From contig JACJYT010000003.1 in NCBI GenBank assembly GCA_020635975.1, forward strand, positions 372,001 through 436,000: a stretch of 64,000 bases of DNA, read 5' to 3'. The notes beneath the pieces are model-generated. The model did no database searches. It worked only from the letters and a program-made list of their open reading frames with translations, and was not told where the DNA came from. The DNA comes from Chitinophagales bacterium. GTDB taxonomy: Bacteria; Bacteroidota; Bacteroidia; Chitinophagales; UBA8649. Positions 35,046 to 44,840 of the stretch are shown here, piece by piece. The first letter of the stretch is position 1; each line of letters begins with the position of its first letter. The position numbers were made by a program, and so were the translations under genes.

Positions 35046-37397
35046 TTAAATTTTTACTACCGGAATATTTAATTCTCCTAGCTGGATATAGTAAATCCCT
35101 GAACTTAAATTTTGCAAATCTATTTTGCTTTCTCGTTTTTCGAGCACCATGGTTTCTAAAACATTTCCTAGTATATCTCGTATTTCTATTTTAACAGGGA
35201 ATGCTAGTGTTTCAATAAAAAGAAACTGCTTTGTTGGATTTGGATAGACCTGAATGCTAAGCTCTCTTTCCTTTTTGAGATAGATAGATTCAATATTGGA
35301 ATAGGCATAGCTGCCATCATAATCCAATTGCTTCAAACGATAATAGTTGTTGCCAGGGCTAGGAGTGTAGTGAGGGGCATAATACTTATGTATTTCATTG
35401 GAGTTACCATGGCCATCTAGCCAAGCTATTTTTTGCCAGTTCAATGCATCCAGACTGTGTTGCACTTCAAAACCTGCATTATTTATTTCGGTGGCAGTTC
35501 GCCAATTAAGCTCAACATAAGAATTTTTATTCCAAGTCGCTGCAAAATACAGTAATTCAACAGGAAGCAGCTCTCCATCGCAATTAAGTGAATCGCCCAG
35601 TATGATCCATCCATTTTGATTTATCAGCTGATTTCTTGCACTCTCTCCCAAACAATACTGCAAGCTATGCGAACCAAGATGAACACTGTCTTGCACATTT
35701 TGACTTACCCAAGCTATAAGTGTATTATCGTAGTTTTGTGGTGAAAGACCAGAATTGCTAAGCATCATCGTCATGTTAGTTGCCTTACTAATGTCCCAAG
35801 CACCTAAATTTTGGTCAAAGCTAGTTGCTTGATTAAACATAAGTTCCATGTTTATTGTTGTATCCATTAAGTTTTCGCCAATATTCCATGAACTTAAGTT
35901 TTGGTTAAAGCTTGTTGCTCCTTCAAACATTCCATTAAACCAACTTACATTCCCAACATCCCAGTTGCTCAGATCACCATTAAAACTTGTAGCATTATAA
36001 AATGATCGCCAAGCAGATTGCATTGAACTGGTGTTCCAAGCACTGATATCTCCATTAAATTTGTTCGCAGCATAAAATGTAAATCCAAAATTTTCTACCT
36101 CAGAAACGTCCCAATCGTTTAAGTCTTGGTTGAAATTGGAGCATCCAAAGAACATCCCTTGAATGTTTTTTATTGAACTTAAATTCCAATGATTTAAAGG
36201 GTCATTGAAAGAATCGCATAGTGCAAACATATTTTGTAGGGACAAAACAGAATCTAAGATTGGTGCATCCTTAGCAAGTACTTTCAGTTTTTTACATGAA
36301 CGAAATGAATTAGTAAAATCTTTCCAAGTGATGTCGCCCCAATTTAAGATGGCCATGAGTTTACTTTTATCCGTAAAGGCAGTTCCTCCAAATAGAATAC
36401 TAGGGAAATCTCCATAAATATTAATTATCTGAGTATCTATTGCAGAATAGTTATGCGTAATAGAGGAGCTTATATGGTATTGGTCGTAATTGCCGTCATT
36501 ATCCCAATCAACATGGTAATCATAAACCAAAGTACCATCATTATTTATTGGGATATTGAATGAAGTATTATTGGTAATAGTATTAGCCAAAAAGCCATCG
36601 CCTTCTGTATAGATTTTAATCTTAAAAGGATTAGTGATGTAGCTTTCTATACAACTCTCTTCAAAACCATCGTCTATGCCGCTATTATAAATAGCTAAGG
36701 CGATATTGTCAGCTTGAGCCAGACAAGCATTAGCAAAACCATCGTCTGTACCGCTTTGATAAATATCTAATGCGATATTGTCAGCTTGAGCCAGGCATGC
36801 ATTGGCAAAACCATTGTCTATGCCACTTTTATAAATAGCTAAGGCGATATTATCTGCTTGAGCCAGACAAGCATTAGCAAAGCCATCGTCTATGCCGCTA
36901 TTATAAATAGTTAAGGCGATATTGTCAGCTTGAGCCAGGCAAGCATTGGCAAAACCATCGTCTATGCCGCTTTGATAAATAGCTAAGGCGATATTGTCAG
37001 CTTGAGCAATGCAAGCATTAGCAAAACCATCGTCTATACCACTTTGATAAATAGCTAAGGCGATATTATCTGCTTGAGCAAGACAAGCATTAGCAAAACC
37101 ATCGTCTGTACCACTTTGATAAATAGCTAAGGCAATATTGTCAGCTTGAGCCAGACAAGCATTGGCAAAACCATCGTCTATACCGCTTTGATAAATAGCT
37201 AAGGCGATATTGTCTGCTTGAGCCAGACAAGCAATGGCAAAGCCATCGTCCGTACCGCTTAGATAAATAGCTAAGGATGAATTATCCGCTTGGGCAAAAC
37301 ATGAAGAAACACTACCATTGCCCATACCTGTATAGTAGATATTTTGTGCATGCACAAAATGGAGATAACAACTTAGTAATAGTAGTGTTTTTTTCAT
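35046..37397 (-). CDS. T9SS type A protein with nine 24-residue repeats and BspA/DUF285 repeats
   Basis: 783 residues. The signal peptide ends near FVHAQ. Nine tandem 24-residue units (DDGFANACLAQADNIALAIY...) fill residues 26-241, each with one Cys. A short beta region follows, then BspA-type DUF285 repeats (about 340-560; FNQDLNDWDVSEVENFGFTF, FNGDLSNWDVGNVSWFNGMF) and a fibronectin-like segment (LNWRTATEINNAGFEVQHS). The C-terminus is a type A sorting domain (IQVYPNPTKQFLFIE ... LSSGIYYIQLGE). DUF285 proteins are surface adhesins or binding proteins; function here is inferred. It lies 34 bp after the SUMF1-type gene, probably one operon. Confidence 0.9.
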   Translation of the reverse strand: MKKTLLLLSCYLHFVHAQNIYYTGMGNGSVSSCFAQADNSSLAIYLSGTDDGFAIACLAQADNIALAIYQSGIDDGFANACLAQADNIALAIYQSGTDDGFANACLAQADNIALAIYQSGIDDGFANACIAQADNIALAIYQSGIDDGFANACLAQADNIALTIYNSGIDDGFANACLAQADNIALAIYKSGIDNGFANACLAQADNIALDIYQSGTDDGFANACLAQADNIALAIYNSGIDDGFEESCIESYITNPFKIKIYTEGDGFLANTITNNTSFNIPINNDGTLVYDYHVDWDNDGNYDQYHISSSITHNYSAIDTQIINIYGDFPSILFGGTAFTDKSKLMAILNWGDITWKDFTNSFRSCKKLKVLAKDAPILDSVLSLQNMFALCDSFNDPLNHWNLSSIKNIQGMFFGCSNFNQDLNDWDVSEVENFGFTFYAANKFNGDISAWNTSSMQSAWRSFYNATSFNGDLSNWDVGNVSWFNGMFEGATSFNQNLSSWNIGENLMDTTINMELMFNQATSFDQNLGAWDISKATNMTMMLSNSGLSPQNYDNTLIAWVSQNVQDSVHLGSHSLQYCLGESARNQLINQNGWIILGDSLNCDGELLPVELLYFAATWNKNSYVELNWRTATEINNAGFEVQHSLDALNWQKIAWLDGHGNSNEIHKYYAPHYTPSPGNNYYRLKQLDYDGSYAYSNIESIYLKKERELSIQVYPNPTKQFLFIETLAFPVKIEIRDILGNVLETMVLEKRESKIDLQNLSSGIYYIQLGELNIPVVKI
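36675..37322 (-). repeat. nine tandem 72-bp coding repeats
   Basis: Each unit encodes 24 residues on the pattern DDGFANACLAQADNIALAIYQSGI, with the last residue alternating I/T and a few substitutions. The first unit (next to the signal peptide) is the most diverged. High nucleotide identity between units suggests recent expansion and likely copy-number variation. Confidence 0.93.
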
Positions 37398-37431
37398 TTA
37401 ATAGCTAGTGGAATTCTCCTCGTAAAAGTTT

Positions 37432-38862
37432 TTAGAATGAAATAACCCCTCTTGCTCCAACATGGGGCTCTCTATTACTTAAATCAAATGAAATTTGAGA
37501 CCTATCGGCTACATATAATTGATCATAAGAATTCGAAAGAAAACTTCCTCCTCTCAAACCATAAGCAGTATTAGAAGCTGGAAAGTAAATAGGGTATGTT
37601 AAACCTAGAAAATCTCTACCAGCAGGAGTATGACAGTTTACCACTATTTCGGCTAAATTACCACTCAATTCCATAACGCCGTAATAGCTAGCTCCAGTTT
37701 GAAACCTCCCTGGTGAGTTATTGCCAAAGCTACCAACGCGAATTGGTAAAGGAAAACTATAATTACAATTTGCAAGTGAATCACTTGGTATTTCATTTGC
37801 AGCGTCAAAATTATTAATTCCATTTAATGGAAATGGTAGACTTGTTCCCCATGCAAAACTATTGGCGGGAGCAGAAGCAGGTCCTTTGCATACTTTCTCA
37901 TATTCCATTTCAGACATAGGTCGTAAGCCAATCCAGGCGAGGTATGCCTTCAAATCGTCTATATTTAAACTGTTAAGTGGTAAGTGCGGTGAGTTGGTAT
38001 AATAATAATGGAATGCTGCGTTATAGAATATGCCTTCTCTATATGGACCTGAACCCATATAACGAGCATTAGCATCTGTAGGGGAGAGTTTGTTTAAGTA
38101 TTCGGTATATTGCCCTTGTGTAATCTCGTGTTTCATACAGTAAAAGGCCTTAAATCCATTCGGATAATATTGACCAGGATTTAAGGAATTCTCTAAGGTC
38201 CATGGTGAAGGTGCCCCAGGAATATATAGCGAATTAGGTAAATTGGCACTTGAGCCACTAGTAGAACTTGTTATGGAATAGACTCCCGAGTAGATTTGAC
38301 TTTGTTGAAATTTATCTTGTTCTGTTCCTAAATTGCTACCTAAAGGAAAAGAACCTTCTGGAATGTATACCATTTCAATAGCGAACAAACAAATTTCTAA
38401 ACTGTCAGCATCACTCAATCCGATTTGTAAATAATTCCATTCTAGCTCAATATTAGAATGGCTCACCATTGGCGTTATTCCAGGATAGAGGTCGGTATTT
38501 GAATAAACCATAACGCCTCGAGAAAAGTTTGTGCCAGATAAATGCGCTACACTATTAATTACAGTAGTAGTGGTGTCATAGAGGTGACCATCAGCCAGAC
38601 CTGTACCATTTATATAACTAAAGCCAACATTAGCCCAATCTTCGCTCGTTTTTTTTCTTACTTTAGCAAATATCCAAGCTGCATCCCAATTAGAAGGTCC
38701 TGCGTTCGTTCGCCAAGAATTCTCCCAGCTTACATCAAATTTTACTCTGATAGTTTTTGCTACAACATCTTTTCCGGTTAAAGAAATATTGCTTATGGTA
38801 ATATTGTTCGCATATGTACTAGTCGTAATTAGTATTAAAATGCTTATAACTATTCTTTTCAT
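37432..38862 (-). CDS. exported formylglycine-generating-enzyme-like (SUMF1) protein
   Basis: 476 residues with a signal peptide ending near TYAN. An N-terminal beta-rich domain (about 20-165) is followed by the FGE-sulfatase/SUMF1 fold: MVYIPEGSFPLGS, the KAFYCMKHEITQGQYTEYLN motif, LRPMSEMEYEKVCKGP, GVMELSGNLAEIVVN, AYGLRGGSF and HVGARGVISF. True FGE activates sulfatases, but exported Bacteroidota members usually lack that proof and several act as structural or gliding-related lipoproteins (GldK/GldJ are relatives). I do not assign an enzymatic role. No lipobox is seen. First gene of a probable operon with the repeat protein. Confidence 0.82.
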   Translation of the reverse strand: MKRIVISILILITTSTYANNITISNISLTGKDVVAKTIRVKFDVSWENSWRTNAGPSNWDAAWIFAKVRKKTSEDWANVGFSYINGTGLADGHLYDTTTTVINSVAHLSGTNFSRGVMVYSNTDLYPGITPMVSHSNIELEWNYLQIGLSDADSLEICLFAIEMVYIPEGSFPLGSNLGTEQDKFQQSQIYSGVYSITSSTSGSSANLPNSLYIPGAPSPWTLENSLNPGQYYPNGFKAFYCMKHEITQGQYTEYLNKLSPTDANARYMGSGPYREGIFYNAAFHYYYTNSPHLPLNSLNIDDLKAYLAWIGLRPMSEMEYEKVCKGPASAPANSFAWGTSLPFPLNGINNFDAANEIPSDSLANCNYSFPLPIRVGSFGNNSPGRFQTGASYYGVMELSGNLAEIVVNCHTPAGRDFLGLTYPIYFPASNTAYGLRGGSFLSNSYDQLYVADRSQISFDLSNREPHVGARGVISF

Positions 38863-39013
38863 GCTTTAATATTTTTTATTGCAATATTAAAGGCATACTA
38901 GGAGTGGAAAAAACCAAAATATAGACTTATATTTATTTTTAACAGAGTTGATGTTTGTTTAAAGAGCTAATTATCAATGTTTTAAATCCTAATTTTATTA
39001 ATTTTTTAAGGCT

Positions 39014-40456
39014 ATGGAACCCATCTTTGAATTAGTACATTCTATGAATAAAAATGAAAAGGCTCATTTTAAGAAGTATAATGCACTGCGCTCTTATAAA
39101 GAAAAAAACAACTTGTTTCGCTTGTTTGAGTTCATAGACAAGCAAGAAGTTTACGATGAAAATCAACTGAAAATCAAACTTAAGGATAAGAATTTTTCGC
39201 TCACTAAATTTTCTCTATTCGAACAAATTCATGCTTCCCTTAGGAATTTTCACGAAGATAGTAGCTCCACTTTAAAAGCTAATGCCTTACTCAACTCGGT
39301 GGAAATCATGGTGAGTAAAAACATGATTCAACATGCAGATTTCCTGAATAGCAAAGCTAAAAAAATTGCTCTAGATGAAGGACACCAAGAACTTTTACAA
39401 AGAGCCCTCTTTAATGAGTTGTATTTTTTAATGGTTCCTGAAAAATTACCAAAAAATATAGAGCAGCACAATGCCCTATTTGAGGAATTAAAGCAATGTA
39501 ATAGTCAGCTGCAACACAGAAACGAGTATATTTATTTGCTTGCTATAGTTATGTTACCTATCCGACAAGGCATCTCCTTAAGTAATCCGCTCCACAAGGA
39601 AGTTTACGATATCTTTCTTGAAAGTAAAGCCCTTCAACTTGCCGATGATCTCTTAAGTCCAGAGTATCATATCTATAAATATAGAGCACTATCCATGTTA
39701 AGTACCTTAGAAGGGGATCTTCAAAAATCTTTAGATTTTAACTCGAAAATTGCCGAAATTTTAGCCAATAAAAAGGATATCCTTAAAAATAATGCGCGTT
39801 CCTTGATAGCCGCTTACAGAAATGTATTGGGTGGAAGTGTACTATTGAAAGATTGGACTAAAGGGGAGAATGCCTTAAAAATGCTGAGAAGCTTTATCCA
39901 GCATCCTGATATTGTTAAAAATAATTCACAACTAATATATGCTACCGAGTCTTACTTTGTTTCGGTGGGTTATTTTTATGCCAGTCTACCTTCCTTTACA
40001 ATCGAAGCAAAAGAAACCCTCGAAGAGCTTAGAAAAAGTATGATAGAATACAAGGAGTATATTAATCAATCTAGAGAAGATACCTTGGTTATTATATATT
40101 ATTACTTTGCCTTGATTGAATTGCGCAAAGGAAATTTTGAAAACGCCCTGCAGTATGCAAATGATTTTTATCTAAACAGAAAGGATCTTAATCGCTTCCA
40201 AAGCTTAGTGTTTAGTATCGATTTAGTTAAAATACTATGCTTTTATAAATTGGAAGAAACAGAAGTGGCTACCAATTTACTGAGATCGGTAAAGCGACAG
40301 TTTAAAACACAAATTGAAACTAGTCCGTTTTTAAAGGAAGCGGTTTCCCTAATTAGCTCAAAACTAAGTAATAGTTTGTCTAAAAATACGCCGCTTAACG
40401 CTAGTCCACAAAATGAACTTGAGTTAGCAATCCATTCCGGCCTTGAACACATGTAA
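39014..40456 (+). CDS. helical-repeat (TPR-like) protein, function unknown
   Basis: 480 residues with no signal peptide or membrane segment. It is almost entirely helical with loose 35-40-residue periodicity (ALFNELYFLMVPE, YKYRALSMLSTLEGDLQKSLDFNSKIAEIL, YYYFALIELRKGNFENALQYAND), consistent with tetratricopeptide-like repeats; the last example is close to a TPR consensus. The N-terminus (MNKNEKAHFKKY) is typical of a Bacteroidota-wide uncharacterised family. It probably mediates protein contacts. Its stop lies 103 bp before valS, which has its own -7 box. Confidence 0.75.
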   Translation: MEPIFELVHSMNKNEKAHFKKYNALRSYKEKNNLFRLFEFIDKQEVYDENQLKIKLKDKNFSLTKFSLFEQIHASLRNFHEDSSSTLKANALLNSVEIMVSKNMIQHADFLNSKAKKIALDEGHQELLQRALFNELYFLMVPEKLPKNIEQHNALFEELKQCNSQLQHRNEYIYLLAIVMLPIRQGISLSNPLHKEVYDIFLESKALQLADDLLSPEYHIYKYRALSMLSTLEGDLQKSLDFNSKIAEILANKKDILKNNARSLIAAYRNVLGGSVLLKDWTKGENALKMLRSFIQHPDIVKNNSQLIYATESYFVSVGYFYASLPSFTIEAKETLEELRKSMIEYKEYINQSREDTLVIIYYYFALIELRKGNFENALQYANDFYLNRKDLNRFQSLVFSIDLVKILCFYKLEETEVATNLLRSVKRQFKTQIETSPFLKEAVSLISSKLSNSLSKNTPLNASPQNELELAIHSGLEHM

Positions 40457-40531
40457 AAGTGCCATATAAGGCATCTGCAACTTGTTCATGGAAAAGATGA
40501 AAAGAGTATAAGGAGGACTATACAAAATGTT

Positions 40532-40539
40532 TATCTTTG
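40532..40539 (+). promoter_or_regulatory. -7 box for valS
   Basis: TATCTTTG followed by C, 20 bp before the ATG at 40559; a strong match to TAnnTTTG although no TTTG -33 element is apparent. Confidence 0.55.
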
Positions 40540-40558
40540 CGGCGTCAATTCCGTATAC

Positions 40559-43216
40559 ATGAGTAGAAAAGCATATAATCCAGCAGAAGTAGAATCCAAG
40601 TGGTACCAATATTGGATGGAAAACAAGGTTTTTAGATCGATTCCCGATGATAGAGAAGCCTATACCATTGTTATACCTCCTCCGAATGTAACGGGTATTT
40701 TGCATATGGGGCATATTCTAAATAATACCATTCAAGATATCTTAATTCGTAGAGCGAGAATGTTGGGTAAAAATGCTTGTTGGGTTCCAGGTACGGATCA
40801 TGCTGCCATTGCTACAGAATCTAAAGTAGTTAATTTACTTAGAGAAAAAGGGATTTCTAAAGGCGATATAGGAAGAGAAGAGTTTTTAAAACATTGTTTT
40901 GAATGGAAGGATAAGTATGGTGGTATTATCATCGACCAGCTTAAAAAAATGGGTGCTTCTTGCGATTGGGATAGGGAGCGTTTTACCATGGAGCCTAAAT
41001 TGAATACTGCGGTTACGGAAATATTTAATATTTGGTACGAAAAAGGCTATATCTACCGAGATTGGAAAATTGTTAATTGGGATCCTAAAGCACAAACTAC
41101 CCTAAGTAATGAGGAAGTATTGCGAAAAGAAGTTCAATCGAATCTTTACTATGTTAAGTATAAATTGCTAGATTCTGAGGACTTTGTAACCGTGGCAACC
41201 ACTCGTCCGGAAACCATTATGGGAGATACCGCTATTTGTGTGCACCCAGATGACCCACGATACCAGCACTTGCATGGTAAGAAAGTTTTGGTTCCGATGA
41301 TTAATAGAGAAGTTCCAATAATTTGTGATGATTACATTGATATGGACTTTGGTACGGGAGTGCTAAAAGTAACACCAGCTCATGACACGAATGATTATGA
41401 AATTGGACAAAGACATCAGCTTGAAATTATTGATGTTTTTAATGCCGATGGTACTATAAGCGAGGCTGGACAAATCTTTGTTGGAGAAGATAGATTTATT
41501 GTACGTAAAAAAGTTGCCAAGCTACTAGAAGAGAAAGAGCTCTTGTTAAAAACGGAACAACTTACGAATAATGTGGGCTATTCCGAAAGAAATGCAGATA
41601 CGGTTGTAGAACCTAGGTTGAGCTTGCAATGGTTTGTGAAAATGGATGAAATTGTTAAACCTGCCCTAGAGAATGTGCTTAACGATGAAATTCAAATTTT
41701 ACCCAACAAGTTTAAAAATGTTTACAAACATTGGTTGGAGAACATCAGAGATTGGCCTATATCTAGACAACTTTGGTGGGGACATCAAATACCGGTTTGG
41801 TATTATGGAGAAGAATTTGTTGTGGCACGTTCTGAAGAAGAAGCACTAGAAAAAGCAAGACTGCGATTTTCTAATGCAACCTTACAATTAAGTGATTTAA
41901 AACAAGATAACGATGTATTAGATACTTGGTTTTCTTCTATGTTATGGCCGATTTCAGTATTCGATGGTTTCGAAGAAGATAAGAGCGAATTTAATTACTA
42001 CTATCCAACGAATGTACTAGTTACCGGTTGGGACATCATTTTCTTCTGGGTGGCAAGAATGATTTTTGCTGGCTATGAGTTTACTCCAACATTCCCACTT
42101 GCCGATGGTTCTCCGCGACCACTAGAGCTCCAAAAGCCCTTTAAAGATGTATACTTTACTGGAATGGTAAGAGATAATCAGCGTAGAAAAATGTCGAAGT
42201 CTTTAGGTAATTCGCCAGATCCTTTACAGCTTATTGCTGATTATGGAGCGGATGGCGTACGTTTCGGCATGATGAGTTGTAGCTCTGCTGGTAATGATTT
42301 ACTTTTCGACGATAAACTTTGTGACCAAGGGAAGAAATTTTCTAACAAGATATGGAATGCCTTTGGCTTAGTACAAATGTGGGCGGAAAATGCAGAATCT
42401 AAGCCCAATCAGAATCAACATACTTTTGCCTGGTTCGAAGCTAAGCTAAATGAAATGATAGTTTCTGTAGATAAATCTTTAGAAGAATATAGAATTTCTG
42501 AAGCCTTAATGAACCTGTATAATTTTGTTTGGAACGATTTCTTTAGTACTTACCTAGAGTATGTTAAACCAAATTATGGCGATAGTCAGGATAAAGAAAC
42601 CTTAGATAAAACCCTAGCTTATTTTGAGAAAGTACTACAAGTTCTTCATCCTTTTATGCCCTTTATTACGGAAGAATTATGGCAAGAATTAAGCCCTAGA
42701 ACGAAAGGAGAATCTATTAATTTAAGTTCTTGGCCTAAGGCAGAGAATTTTGATGTGATGGAGCTTAGCAAGGGAGAATATTCTAAGGAAATCATTTCTG
42801 CTATAAGAGATATTCGTTTAAAGAATAAAGTAAAAAATGCCGATAAACTCAAAGCTTATGTGCTGGAGGGAAATGAAGAAATTTATGAAGATTTCCTAGG
42901 AACCATTATCAAATTAGGTGGACTAGAATCACTTACAAAGGTTTCAGCTGAAATTTCTGGGGCCGAATCTTTTATTGTAAAAGGACAGCAATTTTTTGTT
43001 GAATTAAGCAAGGATATTGATATTGATGCGAAAAGAGCAGAACTTCAGAAAGAATTAGATTATACTAAAGGTTTTGTGCTTAGCGTAGAAAAGAAACTAG
43101 CGAATGAGCGCTTTGTTCAAGGAGCTCCAGAGCAAGTTATAGCAAACGAAAGACAAAAATTAGCTGATGGTTTAGCCAAAATAAAATTGTTGGAGGAGAG
43201 CTTGCAAGCTTTATAA
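40559..43216 (+). CDS. valS: valine--tRNA ligase
   Basis: 885 residues, class I synthetase that charges tRNA-Val. PPPNVTGILHMGH contains the HIGH motif near residue 45; the editing (CP1) domain follows with TTRPETIMGDTAI and DTNDYEIG; KMSKSLGNSPDP is the KMSKS loop near residue 545; the anticodon-binding domain precedes a C-terminal coiled-coil arm (about 820-885, DIDIDAKRAELQKELDYTK). Length is normal for Bacteroidota ValS. Confidence 0.98.
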   Translation: MSRKAYNPAEVESKWYQYWMENKVFRSIPDDREAYTIVIPPPNVTGILHMGHILNNTIQDILIRRARMLGKNACWVPGTDHAAIATESKVVNLLREKGISKGDIGREEFLKHCFEWKDKYGGIIIDQLKKMGASCDWDRERFTMEPKLNTAVTEIFNIWYEKGYIYRDWKIVNWDPKAQTTLSNEEVLRKEVQSNLYYVKYKLLDSEDFVTVATTRPETIMGDTAICVHPDDPRYQHLHGKKVLVPMINREVPIICDDYIDMDFGTGVLKVTPAHDTNDYEIGQRHQLEIIDVFNADGTISEAGQIFVGEDRFIVRKKVAKLLEEKELLLKTEQLTNNVGYSERNADTVVEPRLSLQWFVKMDEIVKPALENVLNDEIQILPNKFKNVYKHWLENIRDWPISRQLWWGHQIPVWYYGEEFVVARSEEEALEKARLRFSNATLQLSDLKQDNDVLDTWFSSMLWPISVFDGFEEDKSEFNYYYPTNVLVTGWDIIFFWVARMIFAGYEFTPTFPLADGSPRPLELQKPFKDVYFTGMVRDNQRRKMSKSLGNSPDPLQLIADYGADGVRFGMMSCSSAGNDLLFDDKLCDQGKKFSNKIWNAFGLVQMWAENAESKPNQNQHTFAWFEAKLNEMIVSVDKSLEEYRISEALMNLYNFVWNDFFSTYLEYVKPNYGDSQDKETLDKTLAYFEKVLQVLHPFMPFITEELWQELSPRTKGESINLSSWPKAENFDVMELSKGEYSKEIISAIRDIRLKNKVKNADKLKAYVLEGNEEIYEDFLGTIIKLGGLESLTKVSAEISGAESFIVKGQQFFVELSKDIDIDAKRAELQKELDYTKGFVLSVEKKLANERFVQGAPEQVIANERQKLADGLAKIKLLEESLQAL

Positions 43217-43361
43217 TTTTTATTCTACTTGACCTGCCCTCAGCTCTTGTATAGAATGAAGAGAGCTCTCTCAGATTTCGACTAAGGTGCATTTATGTGA
43301 CCTTCTATGCCGTAATTTCAATTTCTTTTTTTATTTTAACGCTCTACTAAACCCTGATTTT

Positions 43362-43721
43362 ATGTCCCACGGCGAAAATAACAAAGAGAGTAGTCGAAAA
43401 AGAATGCACTTTTCTCCCAATTTGCTTTCTTGTATGACTAATGCAGTAGATAACAAATTACTTCTTACTATAGAATATGAATCTAGGGAAAGTGAGTCGA
43501 CGACTAGAAAAGTAGAGCCCATGGGCTTAATTTATAAAAATCGCAAGCGACATCTAGTGGGCTGGTGCAAGCTAAGGGAAGATTGGCGAACCTTTAGATT
43601 GGATAGGGTAGAAATGGTGAAGTTACATAGAGATAGCTTTACGCCTAGAGAGGGTTTTAATCTTAGCGATTTTGAAGTAGATGATCCAAGTTTTGAACAA
43701 GAAGAAAGCGAAGAAAATTAA
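43362..43721 (+). CDS. minimal WYL-domain protein
   Basis: 119 residues from ATG 43362 (MSHGENNKESS); an in-frame ATG at 43287 would add 25 hydrophobic, poorly coding-like residues. The core ITYES...VEPMGLIYKNRKRHLVGWCKLREDWRTFRLDRVEMV is a clear WYL domain. WYL proteins usually also have an N-terminal helix-turn-helix that binds DNA; none is present here, so this is a ligand-sensing domain alone or a cut-down regulator. The C-terminus is acidic. It converges on menE and no terminator is seen between them. Confidence 0.75.
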   Translation: MSHGENNKESSRKRMHFSPNLLSCMTNAVDNKLLLTIEYESRESESTTRKVEPMGLIYKNRKRHLVGWCKLREDWRTFRLDRVEMVKLHRDSFTPREGFNLSDFEVDDPSFEQEESEEN

Positions 43722-43732
43722 CTTGTAAATTT

Positions 43733-44785
43733 TTAATGCATTTTCTTTAGAAGCATCTCCCTTGTTTTTAGTCGATTTATTTTAGTATTAGTCTCGGGGA
43801 ACTTTTCTATAAAGAATATTCTCTTTGGTCGCTCATAGTTTTTCAGTTCGCTAAAAGCCTCTTCCTTAATTTCTCTTTTTTCACCTTCAACCACGAGTAC
43901 CAGCTCATTATTCAAGCTAATGGAAGGTAGTGAACTAATGATTATTCTTTCTTTAAAAGCGCTTTCTAATTTCCGTTCAATTTGCTCCGGATGCATTTTA
44001 AGTCCACCAGATTCTATGGCAAAATCGCTTCTACCTAACCACTTAAATTTATCTTTTCCCTTTAGTTCAATAAGGTCATTGGTTTCTAGCTTCTCATCTA
44101 ATAGAGTGGGGGCTTTCAATATTAAGGTGCCCCTAGCCGATAATTCGATTTCTATATGCTCTAAACATTGATAGTATTCTTGCTTACCGATTTCTCGAAC
44201 GGCAAAATGACTAATACTTTCCGTCATTCCAAAACTACTGAACGCTCGAATATTATGTTTAACTAGGGCATCTTCCAGCTGTTTTTGTATGGCTCCACCG
44301 CCAATTAAAACAGTTTTTATTCGCTTTAATTTTTCGGGATTTTGAAGCAAACAAGTTTGTACTTGATAGGGAACCATGGCAACAAAGTCTATGCTTTCTT
44401 CTGTAGTTAAAAGCGGATTTGCACTTGCTTTTTGTACTATAAGATTCATACCCGAATAAAAGGCACGAACAAGCATCATGAGTCCACCAATATGCTTTGT
44501 AGATAGGCATAATAGAGCCGTGTGCTTTTCTGAAAGTTCAAAATAACGACAAGTCATTTTAGCGCTTGCCAGAAGTTTGTTCTTTTCAATTCGTATAAGT
44601 TTAGGCTCTCCTGTAGAACCAGAACTTTGCACTTCAATATAGCTTTTATCATCAATTAGCTGACCAAGCATGCCCCAAAACTCGAGCAAATAATCTTCCT
44701 TTAGCTCCATAGAATGAACATAGCTTTGCAAGTCTTCTTTGCTCCAAATTTTTCCGTTGAGTTTAAGGGTGTTGAAATCTTTCAT
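43733..44785 (-). CDS. menE: o-succinylbenzoate--CoA ligase-like AMP-binding enzyme
   Basis: 350 residues, short as in Bacteroidota MenE. The P-loop-like motif QSSGSTGEPKLIRI lies near residue 55, the A5 motif FGMTES near 190, and GRSDFAIESGGLKMHPEQIERKL marks the hinge and C-terminal domain. MenE activates o-succinylbenzoate with ATP and CoA in menaquinone synthesis. No other men genes are in the window, so assignment rests on family size and motifs. A TAAATTTG box lies 14 bp upstream. Confidence 0.82.
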   Translation of the reverse strand: MKDFNTLKLNGKIWSKEDLQSYVHSMELKEDYLLEFWGMLGQLIDDKSYIEVQSSGSTGEPKLIRIEKNKLLASAKMTCRYFELSEKHTALLCLSTKHIGGLMMLVRAFYSGMNLIVQKASANPLLTTEESIDFVAMVPYQVQTCLLQNPEKLKRIKTVLIGGGAIQKQLEDALVKHNIRAFSSFGMTESISHFAVREIGKQEYYQCLEHIEIELSARGTLILKAPTLLDEKLETNDLIELKGKDKFKWLGRSDFAIESGGLKMHPEQIERKLESAFKERIIISSLPSISLNNELVLVVEGEKREIKEEAFSELKNYERPKRIFFIEKFPETNTKINRLKTREMLLKKMH

Positions 44786-44798
44786 AAGTGCTATCCTA

Positions 44799-44806
44799 CA
44801 AATTTA
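44799..44806 (-). promoter_or_regulatory. -7 box for menE
   Basis: Minus-strand TAAATTTG, 14 bp before the ATG, in the divergent gap with the lipoprotein gene. Confidence 0.5.
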
Positions 44807-44840
44807 CTTATATTAGTTTTTAAATTTAAACAAAGCTTTA

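Noticed and set aside
36675..37322. CRISPR-like regular repeats
   Set aside because: The 72-bp units are contiguous, in frame, and encode a protein repeat; there are no unique spacers and no cas genes.
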